A stretch of 36,824 nucleotides of DNA from Candidatus Methylacidiphilales bacterium (GCA_025056655.1 JANWVL010000094.1:1-36824); one strand, 5' to 3'. Shown: positions 25,861-34,857, numbered from the stretch's first letter. The notes: generated by a model from the letters alone, not told the origin. A program made the numbers and translations.

Positions 25861-26627
25861 AAAAACAAACTCACGACTGGAGAAAACTCTTTATAGCCAC
25901 ACTTCTGACTCCGCACCTCTTCTTGAGCCATACTTCGGAAACGATACACGCCCATGAACAACACACGCACCATGATCAAGAGGAGCCTTGGCATATCAAT
26001 GATGAACACGGCATCGTTTTGAGCTGTGCCACCCGTGAAGCCCTTAATATCAAGCTCGAGACGGTAAAACCTGTTACGAGCGGAGCATCACCCGTCGCTT
26101 TTACTGCGCAAGTGCGAGAGATCAAAAAAGAAATGCCAACAGCAGATACCGTTTGGTTATCCGCAAAATTCCCATCAAACAAAACCATGAACCTCAGGCA
26201 AGCCACCTCTTTTTCTGTGAAGCATCTACAAGCCACATGGCCAGCAGTCCCTGTTGAAAACCGTTTGCAAGCGCAAACGACAGTGACCTCGGAAATAATC
26301 CTCAAAACTCACGTCCCCCCTTCTACACTCCGCATCGGAGATTTCGTCGAAGGTCAGGCTTATTTCTCTTCTGACGATGCGCCCTTATCAGTCCAGATTC
26401 CCTCGAAGGCTATAATTCAAACGGTTCGCGGAGCTTTTGTTTACGTGCTTCAAGAAGATGCCTTTTATCGAAGACAAATTCTTACCCGTGCAGTGACGGA
26501 GGACACATTTCAAGTCATCGAAGGCCTGGGTGAAGGTGATGTCGTCGTCACAGAAGGCGCTTTTGCTCTCTGGATGATTGAACTTCATGCCACGAATCAA
26601 GGCAAAGGCTGCATCCACGCACACTAA
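25857..26627 (+). CDS. Unusually short RND periplasmic adaptor (CzcB/CusB-like)
   Basis: 256 residues, where adaptors usually have 370-500. N-terminal signal region, then a His-rich patch (HAHEQHTHHDQEEPWH), then the usual adaptor opening (EALNIKLETVKPV). The lipoyl/barrel-sandwich halves and the long alpha-hairpin cannot be found; the sequence passes straight to what look like beta-barrel and membrane-proximal parts (LRIGDFVEGQAYF, VQIPSKAIIQTVRGAFVYVL, IEGLGEGDVVVTEGAF). It is coupled by ATGA to the TolC-type gene and is 4 bases before the pump gene. The His patch and context support the heavy-metal class. How it bridges the channel without a hairpin is unclear. Confidence 0.8.
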   Translation: MKKQTHDWRKLFIATLLTPHLFLSHTSETIHAHEQHTHHDQEEPWHINDEHGIVLSCATREALNIKLETVKPVTSGASPVAFTAQVREIKKEMPTADTVWLSAKFPSNKTMNLRQATSFSVKHLQATWPAVPVENRLQAQTTVTSEIILKTHVPPSTLRIGDFVEGQAYFSSDDAPLSVQIPSKAIIQTVRGAFVYVLQEDAFYRRQILTRAVTEDTFQVIEGLGEGDVVVTEGAFALWMIELHATNQGKGCIHAH

Positions 26628-26631
26628 AATT

Positions 26632-29600
26632 ATGCTTGAACGTATCGTTGCTTTATCCATCCGGCACCCTTGGGAGGTAATCTTTGTATCGGTAGCTGCA
26701 GCGCTCATCGGCATCGCGGCTGCTTTTCACATTCCTATTGATGCCGTGCCCGACATCACGCCGGTGCAAGTGCAAATCAACACCGAAGTCCCCACACTTG
26801 CTCCGGAGGAAATTGAACGTCTGGTCACCACCCCTATCGAAACCGCAATGGCAGGGCTTCCGCATTTGACGGAGCTGCGCTCTATCTCGAAATTTGGCCT
26901 ATCACAAGTTGTCCTCAACTTCAAAGATGGAACGGACATTTATCGCGCTCGGCAACTCGTTGCGGAGCGCATCGCAGGCCTTGGAGAAACGATTCCTGAT
27001 GGACTCACTCCCACGCTAGCTCCTATCGCCACAGGCTTAGGAGAAATCTTCTACTACATCGTCGCTTACCGTGCGGATGCTCCGCATAAGCCTGCAGAGC
27101 AATATCAGCAGCTTCAAGAGCTATCGCTTGTGCAGGAATACATGATTAAACCTCTCTTGCGTCAAACGCCGGGAATTGCCGAAGTCAACACCTCCGGCGG
27201 ATATACACGCCAAATTCTTATTGCCCCTGATCCAGAAAAATTAAGTCACCACAGCATTGGCTTTGAGGAGTTGATCCATGTGATTCGTAAAAATATGCAA
27301 AACTCCGGAGGAGGTCATGTAGAGATCGGGCACGAGCAAATCGTCATTCGCGCGCGCACTCAAGCAGCAGGGATAGAGGAAATTTCAAAAATTCCGATCC
27401 GCTATGCAGCCGGGGTGCGACCTATTCTTCTTGGGGATCTGGCCGAGATCTCGATCTCGCACGCGTTTCGTTACGGTGCTTCGACTGAAAATGGAGAAGA
27501 AGCCGTTGTCGGGATCGCGGTTATGCTCGCAGGTGAAAACAGTCGAGTTGTAGCCCAAGCCGTAAAAAAGCGTCTTCGCGAAATTCAAAAACAACTTCCC
27601 GAGGGGATAGAAATTCGAGAGGGCTATGATCGCTCTGTGTTGGTGAATAAGACGATCCGCACTGTCGAACAAAATCTCTTCCACGGTGCTGTTCTTGTAG
27701 TCGCTGTCCTTCTTCTCCTACTTGGGAATTGGCGCGGCGCGATTATCGTCACGCTTGCGATACCGCTTTCATTTCTCTTGGCGATCACGGGCATGGTCTC
27801 CTGTGGGTTGAGCGCCAATCTCATGAGCCTTGGCGCGATAGATTTTGGGCTGATCGTGGATGGAGCGGTAGTGATGATTGAAAATATCGTTCGTCGAATT
27901 GGAGAGCGACGGCGCGCTTTAGGACGCGAGCTAAGCGCTGGTGAACGTTTTGACATCGCGATACAGGCAGGTGCAGAGGTAGCAAAGCCGATGTTTTTCG
28001 GCGTGTTAATCATCACTGTGGTTTATGTTCCGATTCTGAGTTTAACGGGTATCGAAGGAAAAATGTTTCAGCCGATGGCTGTAGCAGTGATGTTTTGTTT
28101 AATCGGTGCACTCATTTTATCGCTGACGTTGATGCCGGCATTGGGAGCGCTTTTTTTGAAGGGGAAGTTTGCAGAAGAAGAAAGTCTGCTGGTGCGGCTG
28201 TGCAAGGCGATCTACAGGCCTATATTGAAAATGGCATTCGCACATCGCGGCGGTGTCGTCGGGGCAGCGGTTATTCTTTTTATTTTTTCGTGGTTAATTT
28301 TTAAGCAGCTTGGAGCGGAATTTGTGCCGCAGCTTGATGAAGGGGATCTTTCGTTGCAGATGATTCGCGGGGCGAGCGTAGGATTAGAAGCATCGTTAAC
28401 GATGCAGAAACGCACGGAGGAGTTGTTGCTTAAGCACTTTCCTGAGATTCGCCACATCTTTTCACGCATCGGGACTGCTGAGATTGCAATGGATCCGATG
28501 GGACCGAATGTGGCTGATACATACATTATGTTGAATCCACGCGAAACATGGCGGAAAGAGAACGGGCGAACGATTTCCAAAGAACGGCTTATCGAGCTGA
28601 TGCGGGAAATGCTCGAGGTAAAAGCGCCAGGACAGGCGTTTCTTTTTACGCAGCCTATTCAATTGCGATTTAACGAGATTATGGCTGGAGCGCGGGCTAA
28701 TTTGGCTTTGAAAATCTATGGGGACGATTTTGAAACGCTCGAAGAGCTTGCTGCTCAGGCGCGTGAAATTCTCGTTGATATTTCGGGGGCAGGTGATGTG
28801 GAGGTGGATCCGATTGGTCGTCAACCTATGGTGGAAATAATTCCTAAGCCTGAGGCTTTATCACGATACGGTGTGCAGGGAGAGGAGATTGGCCGTGTCG
28901 TCGCACAAGCATTGGGCGGAGAGGAAGTGGGCCAATTTATAGAAGGCAATCGGCGATTAGATATTGTGGTGCGGCTAAAAGAGGGCTTAAGGAGAGAGAT
29001 TTCGGAATATGAGCGGCTCCCGCTGCAAACGGAGCGCGGGGAAATCCTTCCTTTGGGTGAAGTGGCAGAGGTGAAAGTGATCGATGCTGTGGGAACAATC
29101 TTTCGCGAGTGGAATCAGCGGCGCGTTGTGATTATGATTAATCCTAGAGGGCGAGACATGGAAAGTTTCGTGCGAGAGGCGCAGATGCGCCTTCAGAGGG
29201 AGATGAACTGGCCTTCGGGCTATTTTTATGAGTTTGGCGGGCAGTTTAAAAATTTGATTGAAGCGCGGCAGCGATTGAGTGTGGTGGTGCCGGTGGCTTT
29301 AGCGATGATTTTAGGTCTGCTTTTTTTGAGCTTCAGATCGTGGCGGCAAGCGACGTTGGTGATGCTGTGTGTGCCGTTGGCGATGACGGGGGGCGTGTGG
29401 GCACTATGGTGGCGAGGGATGCCTTTTACGATTTCTGCGGGGATCGGTTTTATTGCGTTGTCGGGGATTGCGGTGTTAAACGGGGTGATGTTGGTGAGTT
29501 TTATCAATCAGCTCCGTCAGTCTGGGATGTCTTTGCGCGAAGCGGTGTGGGTGGGGACTTTGACGCGGCTGCGGCCGAAACTTATGACGGCTCTTACCAC

Positions 29601-29772
29601 GGCTATAGGCTTTGTGCCGATGGCGATAGCGACGGGGACAGGTGCCGAAGTGCAGCGTCCTTTAGCGACTGTGGTGATCGGAGGTGTGTTGAGCGCGACT
29701 TTTCTGACGTTGGTTGTTCTCCCTGTGCTTTATGATTGGGTGGAGAGTTTCTCGGATGGCTCGAGAGAGTAG
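26632..29772 (+). CDS. Heavy-metal RND efflux pump, CzcA/CnrA-like
   Basis: 1046 residues from the ATG at 26632, 4 bases after the adaptor stop; this start gives the family N-terminus LERIVALSIRHPW. Twelve membrane helices in the RND pattern and two large periplasmic loops are present. In helix 4, DFGLIVDGAVVMIEN carries Asp404, Asp410 and Glu417 with the spacing of CzcA Asp402, Asp408 and Glu415, the proton-relay set of divalent-cation (Zn, Co, Cd, Ni) pumps. CusA-type Cu/Ag pumps lack the first Asp. It therefore most likely exports divalent cations. Base composition changes sharply near 27.8 kb inside the gene, with no break in frame. Confidence 0.95.
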   Translation: MLERIVALSIRHPWEVIFVSVAAALIGIAAAFHIPIDAVPDITPVQVQINTEVPTLAPEEIERLVTTPIETAMAGLPHLTELRSISKFGLSQVVLNFKDGTDIYRARQLVAERIAGLGETIPDGLTPTLAPIATGLGEIFYYIVAYRADAPHKPAEQYQQLQELSLVQEYMIKPLLRQTPGIAEVNTSGGYTRQILIAPDPEKLSHHSIGFEELIHVIRKNMQNSGGGHVEIGHEQIVIRARTQAAGIEEISKIPIRYAAGVRPILLGDLAEISISHAFRYGASTENGEEAVVGIAVMLAGENSRVVAQAVKKRLREIQKQLPEGIEIREGYDRSVLVNKTIRTVEQNLFHGAVLVVAVLLLLLGNWRGAIIVTLAIPLSFLLAITGMVSCGLSANLMSLGAIDFGLIVDGAVVMIENIVRRIGERRRALGRELSAGERFDIAIQAGAEVAKPMFFGVLIITVVYVPILSLTGIEGKMFQPMAVAVMFCLIGALILSLTLMPALGALFLKGKFAEEESLLVRLCKAIYRPILKMAFAHRGGVVGAAVILFIFSWLIFKQLGAEFVPQLDEGDLSLQMIRGASVGLEASLTMQKRTEELLLKHFPEIRHIFSRIGTAEIAMDPMGPNVADTYIMLNPRETWRKENGRTISKERLIELMREMLEVKAPGQAFLFTQPIQLRFNEIMAGARANLALKIYGDDFETLEELAAQAREILVDISGAGDVEVDPIGRQPMVEIIPKPEALSRYGVQGEEIGRVVAQALGGEEVGQFIEGNRRLDIVVRLKEGLRREISEYERLPLQTERGEILPLGEVAEVKVIDAVGTIFREWNQRRVVIMINPRGRDMESFVREAQMRLQREMNWPSGYFYEFGGQFKNLIEARQRLSVVVPVALAMILGLLFLSFRSWRQATLVMLCVPLAMTGGVWALWWRGMPFTISAGIGFIALSGIAVLNGVMLVSFINQLRQSGMSLREAVWVGTLTRLRPKLMTALTTAIGFVPMAIATGTGAEVQRPLATVVIGGVLSATFLTLVVLPVLYDWVESFSDGSRE

Positions 29773-29829
29773 ATGGGAGTGGATCCTGGAGAATGAAGCG
29801 GGTTACTATGGGTATTTTCTGGTCGATAG

Positions 29830-30126
29830 TTAGGATGGTTTATTGCGGTTTTTTTCTGAACGATGTATTTTTTGTTTGGCTTGGTATTCACAGAGGAGGC
29901 CGCGAGCGATGAGGAGTTCTTTGTGTGTGCAGCGGCCGCGAGGGTAGTAACGTTCTAAGGTTTCGACGAGTTGCTCGATATCTTCCAGGGATGGCTCGCG
30001 GTCGTAGTCCCAACGATCGCTTCCTTCGTCTTTGAATTGGAATTTGAATTTTCCGCCGAAGAAGGTGACGCGCACGGCGTAGGTGCCGGAGGTGGTTGTT
30101 TGGTGCCAGTTTATGTCACGACGCAT
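29830..30126 (-). CDS. Small conserved-looking protein, unknown function
   Basis: 98 residues with a compact, well-mixed sequence: an N-terminal beta-rich part (GTYAVRVTFFGGKFKFQFK), a charged middle (DRWDYDREPSLEDIEQLVETL) and a basic tail. I know no family for it. It follows the exonuclease gene by 18 bases on the same strand and its frame has ordinary codon use, so it is likely real and cotranscribed. No membrane segment or signal is seen. Confidence 0.65.
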   Translation of the reverse strand: MRRDINWHQTTTSGTYAVRVTFFGGKFKFQFKDEGSDRWDYDREPSLEDIEQLVETLERYYPRGRCTHKELLIARGLLCEYQAKQKIHRSEKNRNKPS

Positions 30127-30144
30127 AGAGGGGGGGTGTGAGGT

Positions 30145-30732
30145 TTAGTTGAAATTGGAAGTGGTGGCTAAGGTGCGGTTTTTTGCGAGGATGTCTTGGG
30201 GTTTCCAGGAGACTAGGGCCTGTTCCATTTTGAGGGTGCGTTTATTCATGTAGTGGATTTTGCCGTGGTAGGCGCCGTATTCATGGAGGAGGCGTGTGAG
30301 TTTTACGTCGTAACAGCAGTATTCGGCGACTTGGCGGTATTGTTTTGCTTGCCAGAGGCGGATGGCTTCGAGGCCGTCACTGGTTTTTCCGATGCCTAGG
30401 GTGGCTTGGGCGACTGCGGTGAGGCCGATACGATTGCCGATGGAGCGTTCGAGATCTTTCATTAAGTCGAGCGTGGGGATGTGGGAGAGATCGAAGAGGG
30501 TGTAGTTGGATAGGACGCGAAAGTCGAAATCGAGGATGTTGTAACCGATGACGGCATCGGCACGTTGTAGGGTGTCGAGGAGTTGGGGGATTTCGTTTTC
30601 GGTGTAGATGGTGTAGGTGCGGTGAGCGGTTGTGTAGGTGACGGCGATGGAGATTTTGAGTTGGGAGGGGTCTCGAAGTGCGCCACGGAAGGCATTTTGC
30701 GTTTCGAGGTCGAAGTAGACGAGGTTGTGCAT
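30145..30732 (-). CDS. DEDDy-type 3'-5' exonuclease (RNase H-like, DnaQ/YprB-like)
   Basis: 195 residues. Acidic motifs in order: Exo I YFDLETQ (Asp, Glu), Exo II region VIGYNILDFDFRVL (Asp), and Exo III YCCYDVKLTRLL in the Tyr-x3-Asp form. This is the DEDDy nuclease layout seen in DnaQ-like and YprB-type RNase H domains. Length covers one catalytic domain and nothing else. It should remove nucleotides from single-stranded DNA or RNA ends, in repair or RNA processing. It lies 59 bases after the M48 gene and 18 before a small unknown gene. Confidence 0.8.
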   Translation of the reverse strand: MHNLVYFDLETQNAFRGALRDPSQLKISIAVTYTTAHRTYTIYTENEIPQLLDTLQRADAVIGYNILDFDFRVLSNYTLFDLSHIPTLDLMKDLERSIGNRIGLTAVAQATLGIGKTSDGLEAIRLWQAKQYRQVAEYCCYDVKLTRLLHEYGAYHGKIHYMNKRTLKMEQALVSWKPQDILAKNRTLATTSNFN

Positions 30733-30791
30733 GAGGTTGTTGGGTGTTTATAGCAAAGGGGTGACGTTTTCGACAAGTATGTGGCGTTTAT

Positions 30792-32624
30792 TTAATCGAG
30801 TTCCAGAGGGAGTGGGCAGTCCCAGATCAAGGCGATCATGCGGAGGAGGTCTTTTTCGGCTTCGTAGATTTTTTGGTCGTGGGTGACGATCGTTACGCAT
30901 GCTGTGAGGAGTAGCTCTTTTGTTTCTGCTTCTGTGGCGTCGAGGGAGAGGAGGGATTCGCGAAGATCGCGGTAGGTGACTTCTTTGTGCTCTGGAGGGG
31001 GAGTGTTGAGGAAGAGGAGTTGCCAGCCTGAGTGGAGGGCTTGGGCGAGGGCTTCGGGATTGTCGCGGTAGCTGGTTTTGGCTAGTGCTAGGAGGAGGTT
31101 GGCTGTGGCAGAGATGAATGTGGGGTTGGAGCGGGAGAGGGGGCGTCGTTGAGGGGGGATGGCTTGGAGCCATTTTTCCAGGAGGATTTCTATGGTGAAT
31201 TCAAAGAGGTTGAGGCGGCCATCAGCGAGGGTGAGCTTGCGTGTGAGGTGGAGGAATTTTTCACGTTGTGGGGAGGGGGTTTCGCGGAGAGCAGGTGTGG
31301 CGGCTTGAAGGATGAGCCAGCGGAGTGAGTTTTTTGAAGGGAGAAGGGAATGGAGGGTGGTGACTTTGTGGCAGAGGTCTTCGTCGTAGTCATGTTGGAT
31401 GAATTTTAGTTGAGTGTCTTGCACGGTTTTATTTCCTGAGAGTAGCAAGGCGAGGATGATGGCTTGGACTTGAGAGGGGTGGTGGCAGGACTGCCAAATG
31501 TCGGGGTGGATTTGAGGGATGATATGGTTGGCGATTTGACCGGGGTTTTGTGTGACTTGGCCAATGGAGTGGATGAAGTGATTGATGAGGTGAGGTTGTC
31601 CGAATGCGGTGTGAGGGGTAGAGGGAGTGGCTTTGGGGATGGATTTTATGGGGACTTGTTTGATGGCGGCGATGCGTTTTTCCAAAGGGGGGTGGGTGGC
31701 GAAAAGTCTGGCTAGGGAATAAGTTATTGCTTGTGCGAAAAACATATGGCTGGTCTCTACAGCCATGGGGTTGTGGATTTCTGCTCCGTGTTTCCATTTC
31801 ATGATTTTGGTGAGGGCGCCGGCGATGCCGTTGGGATTGCGGGTGAATTGGACAGCTGAGGCGTCGGCGAGATATTCTCGTTGTCGGGAGACGGCAGCTT
31901 GTATAAGTCGACCGAAGAAGACGCCGATGTAACCTATGAGGATAAGACCGAGACCGCCGAGGATTAAGAGGATTGAGGGGGTGTTTCGGTCACTGCGAGA
32001 GCGTCCACCAATCTCGATCAGGACGCGTCCGATGAAAGTGAGGAATAGGATGCCTGCGAGGATGGCGATGAGGCGGATGTTGAGGCGCATGTCGCCGTTT
32101 AAGATGTGACTGAATTCATGAGCGACGACGCCTTGTAATTCGTCGCGGGTAAGTTGCTCGAGACAGCCTCTGGATACGGCGATGGCGGCATCTTGGATGC
32201 TGTAGCCTGCGGCGAAGGCGTTGATGCCATTTTCTTGATCGAGGATGAAGATGCGTGGGATGGGTGTGCCGGAGGCGATGGCCATTTCTTCGACGACGTT
32301 GTAGAGGCGTTTTTCTGCGAGGCCGGAGAGGTGACCGGGCTTGATTTCTCGGCCTCCGAGGGCGCGGGCTATGGCAGCTCCTCCGCCTTTAAGGGTTTGT
32401 AAACGGTGTAAGGCGCCGATTAGAATGATGATGGATACGGCAATGCTGATGTAGAGGGCGGCTTCGGGATTCCAGAGGATCCATGTGGGGGAGTCGGGAG
32501 GTTGCCAGAGTGGCGAGCAAAGAAGGTAGACGCCTGCGATGGTGCCTAGGACTGCGAGGAAGAAGAGGAATAGGAGCTTGCGGGTGTTTCTGCGGCGAAC
32601 GGCTTGGTGTTCAAAAAAATTCAT
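30792..32624 (-). CDS. M48 metalloprotease (HtpX-like) with long C-terminal extension, TerB-like in part
   Basis: 610 residues. Two N-terminal membrane helices (about 17-37 and 49-67), then the peptidase: zinc motif HEFSH at 169-173 and the third-ligand Glu in QREYLADASAVQFTR, with two more helices between them. About 270 residues extend beyond the protease. Two parts of it, LTRKLTLADGRLNLFEF and a region ending in VTHDQKIYEAEKDLLRM, have the acidic helical pattern of TerB-like domains (ADG, E). HtpX-type enzymes trim damaged membrane proteins. The gene follows lemA by about 60 bases, a common pairing. Confidence 0.88.
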   Translation of the reverse strand: MNFFEHQAVRRRNTRKLLFLFFLAVLGTIAGVYLLCSPLWQPPDSPTWILWNPEAALYISIAVSIIILIGALHRLQTLKGGGAAIARALGGREIKPGHLSGLAEKRLYNVVEEMAIASGTPIPRIFILDQENGINAFAAGYSIQDAAIAVSRGCLEQLTRDELQGVVAHEFSHILNGDMRLNIRLIAILAGILFLTFIGRVLIEIGGRSRSDRNTPSILLILGGLGLILIGYIGVFFGRLIQAAVSRQREYLADASAVQFTRNPNGIAGALTKIMKWKHGAEIHNPMAVETSHMFFAQAITYSLARLFATHPPLEKRIAAIKQVPIKSIPKATPSTPHTAFGQPHLINHFIHSIGQVTQNPGQIANHIIPQIHPDIWQSCHHPSQVQAIILALLLSGNKTVQDTQLKFIQHDYDEDLCHKVTTLHSLLPSKNSLRWLILQAATPALRETPSPQREKFLHLTRKLTLADGRLNLFEFTIEILLEKWLQAIPPQRRPLSRSNPTFISATANLLLALAKTSYRDNPEALAQALHSGWQLLFLNTPPPEHKEVTYRDLRESLLSLDATEAETKELLLTACVTIVTHDQKIYEAEKDLLRMIALIWDCPLPLELD

Positions 32625-32684
32625 TTGGCCTTTCTGTGAGGTGAGGGGAGAAAGGGGGGGAACGCCGTGCTGTGGAGCGAGTGG

Positions 32685-33287
32685 TTATGTGAATTTGACT
32701 TGTGGGGCTTGTCTTTCGGCTTCGTTTTCGATTTCGAAGAGGCGTGCTTCGGAGAAGTTGAAGAGGGCGGCGATGAGGTTGTTGGGGAAAATTTCGCGTT
32801 GAGTGTTGTAGAGCATGACGGCGTCGTTGAAAGCTTGACGGGCGAAGGAGATTTTGTTTTCGGTGGAGGTGAGTTCTTCGGAGAGTTGAGCCATGGTTTG
32901 ATTGGCTTTGAGGTCTGGATAGGCTTCGGCGAGGGCGAAGAGGCGGCCTAGGGCCGAGGCAAGGCCACCTTCGGCGGCAGCGAGTTGGGCAATGGCAGCG
33001 GAGTCGGCAGGGTTGGCGGCAGCTTTGTTATTGGCGGAGACGGCGCGTGAACGGGCTGCGATGACGGCTTCAAGGGTTTCGCGTTCGTGTTTAAGGTAGG
33101 CTTTTGCGGTTTCGACGAGGTTGGGGATGAGGTCGTAGCGGCGTTTGAGTTGGACGTCGATTTGTGCGAAGGCATTTTTGAATTGGTTGCGGAGATTGAT
33201 AAGGCGGTTGTAGACGCCGACTGCCCAAATAGCTAGAATAAGGATGACTGCAATGATTGCTATGGAGAGGAGGGTGATGAGGCTCAT
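32685..33287 (-). CDS. LemA family protein
   Basis: 200 residues, the standard length. One N-terminal membrane helix (LLSIAIIAVILILAIWAVGVY), followed by the typical LemA start YNRLINLRNQFKNAFAQIDV and RRYDLIPNLVETAKAYL, then long coiled-coil helices with the NKISFARQAFNDAVMLYN signature. The core reads as a four-helix bundle facing the periplasm or cytosol. Function is unknown; neighbouring genes are often M48 proteases, as here, which suggests a role in membrane-protein quality control. Confidence 0.92.
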   Translation of the reverse strand: MSLITLLSIAIIAVILILAIWAVGVYNRLINLRNQFKNAFAQIDVQLKRRYDLIPNLVETAKAYLKHERETLEAVIAARSRAVSANNKAAANPADSAAIAQLAAAEGGLASALGRLFALAEAYPDLKANQTMAQLSEELTSTENKISFARQAFNDAVMLYNTQREIFPNNLIAALFNFSEARLFEIENEAERQAPQVKFT

Positions 33288-33424
33288 GGGAATGTCTTAG
33301 CCTTAGAGATGGGGACTGACAAAGCATTTTTGTGAGGGTGAGTTGATGAGTGAGGGCGGACTGGTGGATTGGTTTCTGGAGGGGAGGGTGGGGTAAAATT
33401 ATCGGGGGTTTGGTTTTACCGAAT

Positions 33425-34297
33425 TTATTCTTTGACTCCACCGGCGGTAAGGCCTGAGACGAGGAAGCGGGAGACGAGGAGAAAAACGGTGACGGCTGGG
33501 ACGGAAACGATCAAGGCGCCTGCCGCGTAGAGGCCCCACTCGGTATTCATGTTGCCCATGAAACTGCGCAAGCCCATGGGTAGTGTGAAGAGGTGGGTTT
33601 CTTGGAGGACGAGGGCGGCGACGACGTATTCGTTCCAAGCCGTCATGAAGGAAAAGAGCGCGGTGATTGCCAGGCCGGGGGCGGCGAGCGGGAGGACGAT
33701 TTTGCGGAAGGTTTGCCAAGGGGTGCAGCCATCAATGAGGGCGGCTTCTTCGAGGGAGGTGGGGATGGTGTCGTAGTAGCCTTTGAGTTGCCATACGCAA
33801 AAGGGCAGTGCTGTGGCAAGGTAGATGACGATGACGCCGAGGTAGGAGTTGATGAGGCCTAGCTGGATGAGCATTAAATATAGGGGGAGAAGGAGCATTG
33901 TGGCTGGGAACATTTGTGTGATTAGGAGTCCAGAGAGGATGGCGTTGCGTCCCCAAAAACGGAAGCGGGATAAGCCGTAGGCTGCTGTGGAGGCGATTGC
34001 GACGCCGGTGACGGTGACTGTTAGTGCAATTAGGGTTGAGTTGAGGAGCCAGCGTAGGTAGTCGGTTTCAAAGAGGAGTTTGACGTAACTTTCAAATGTG
34101 GCGCCTTGTGGAATGAGGGCGAGTGAGGTAGAGAGCAGTTGATTGCTCGGGCGGAGGGAGATGGTGATGATCTGAGTGAGCGGGTAGAGAGCAAAGATGG
34201 AAAATACTACTAGGAGGGCATAAGCCGCGAGAACTTGGCCAAGAGAATGGCGGCGGGGTGAGCTAGGGGTGGAGTAGGTGTCGGGAGGAGTAGTCAT
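33425..34297 (-). CDS. MalG-type ABC sugar transporter permease, solitary
   Basis: 290 residues, six predicted membrane helices. The EAA loop that docks the ATPase is intact (EEAALIDGCTPWQTFRKIVLP, residues near 205-225, with the conserved Gly). It resembles the second permease (MalG/UgpE class) of carbohydrate importers. No MalF-type permease, binding protein or ATPase gene is in the window: the next gene upstream runs the other way and the next downstream is lemA. It may have been separated from its operon, or partner with subunits elsewhere. Confidence 0.9.
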   Translation of the reverse strand: MTTPPDTYSTPSSPRRHSLGQVLAAYALLVVFSIFALYPLTQIITISLRPSNQLLSTSLALIPQGATFESYVKLLFETDYLRWLLNSTLIALTVTVTGVAIASTAAYGLSRFRFWGRNAILSGLLITQMFPATMLLLPLYLMLIQLGLINSYLGVIVIYLATALPFCVWQLKGYYDTIPTSLEEAALIDGCTPWQTFRKIVLPLAAPGLAITALFSFMTAWNEYVVAALVLQETHLFTLPMGLRSFMGNMNTEWGLYAAGALIVSVPAVTVFLLVSRFLVSGLTAGGVKE

Positions 34298-34380
34298 TTT
34301 GATGCAGGGGAGATTAATGCAGAGCTTTTTTTTGGCAAAGCTTGCTTTTGGATTGTAGGGTGTTTAGTTTTTAGGATGGT

Positions 34381-34857
34381 ATGCGTTATCTGACTGTGTT
34401 TTGGTATGCTCTAGTAGTTTGGTGTTGTGTTTTGACGTGTTTGGTTGCTCAGCTGGAGTTACCCAGAAAGGTAATGCGGCTAGATCAGCTTGAGGAGGCG
34501 AAGGCAAAAGCCCAAGAGCGCGGCAAGCTTCTTGCGCTTTTGTATTATGATCCGGAGGCGCGACGCCGTGAAGTGGGGGAGACGCTCAATTTGTTGGATA
34601 TGGTTGATGGACGTTGTGTCGTGGTAGGCGTGGAGAAAGAGCACCTTCGGAATTTGCCGAAGGAATTGCAGGTGGGACTTAATCCGAATTTAGTCGGAGG
34701 GAAACCGCCTGCTGTTGCGGCCTATACTGCGGACGGATTGACTCACATAGCGTCGCTTTCTTCGCGAATTGTTAAAGCTTTAGGAGACACTGCGGTGCGG
34801 GATTTTAAGCGGAAACTCAAGGCGCATCTGAATGAATCTACGGATTCGCTTGAGTAA
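34381..34857 (+). CDS. Small secreted protein, unknown, possibly thioredoxin-like
   Basis: 158 residues. N-terminal signal-like helix (about 4-23, VFWYALVVWCCVLTCLVA). The mature part begins with a helix (LDQLEEAKAKAQERGKLLALLYYD) that resembles the first helix and strand of thioredoxin-like proteins acting on exported substrates, but there is no CxxC. Its end is 25 bases before the DUF1573 gene, so the two are probably cotranscribed. A reasonable SD (AGGAT) is present. The fold suggestion is weak. Confidence 0.65.
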   Translation: MRYLTVFWYALVVWCCVLTCLVAQLELPRKVMRLDQLEEAKAKAQERGKLLALLYYDPEARRREVGETLNLLDMVDGRCVVVGVEKEHLRNLPKELQVGLNPNLVGGKPPAVAAYTADGLTHIASLSSRIVKALGDTAVRDFKRKLKAHLNESTDSLE

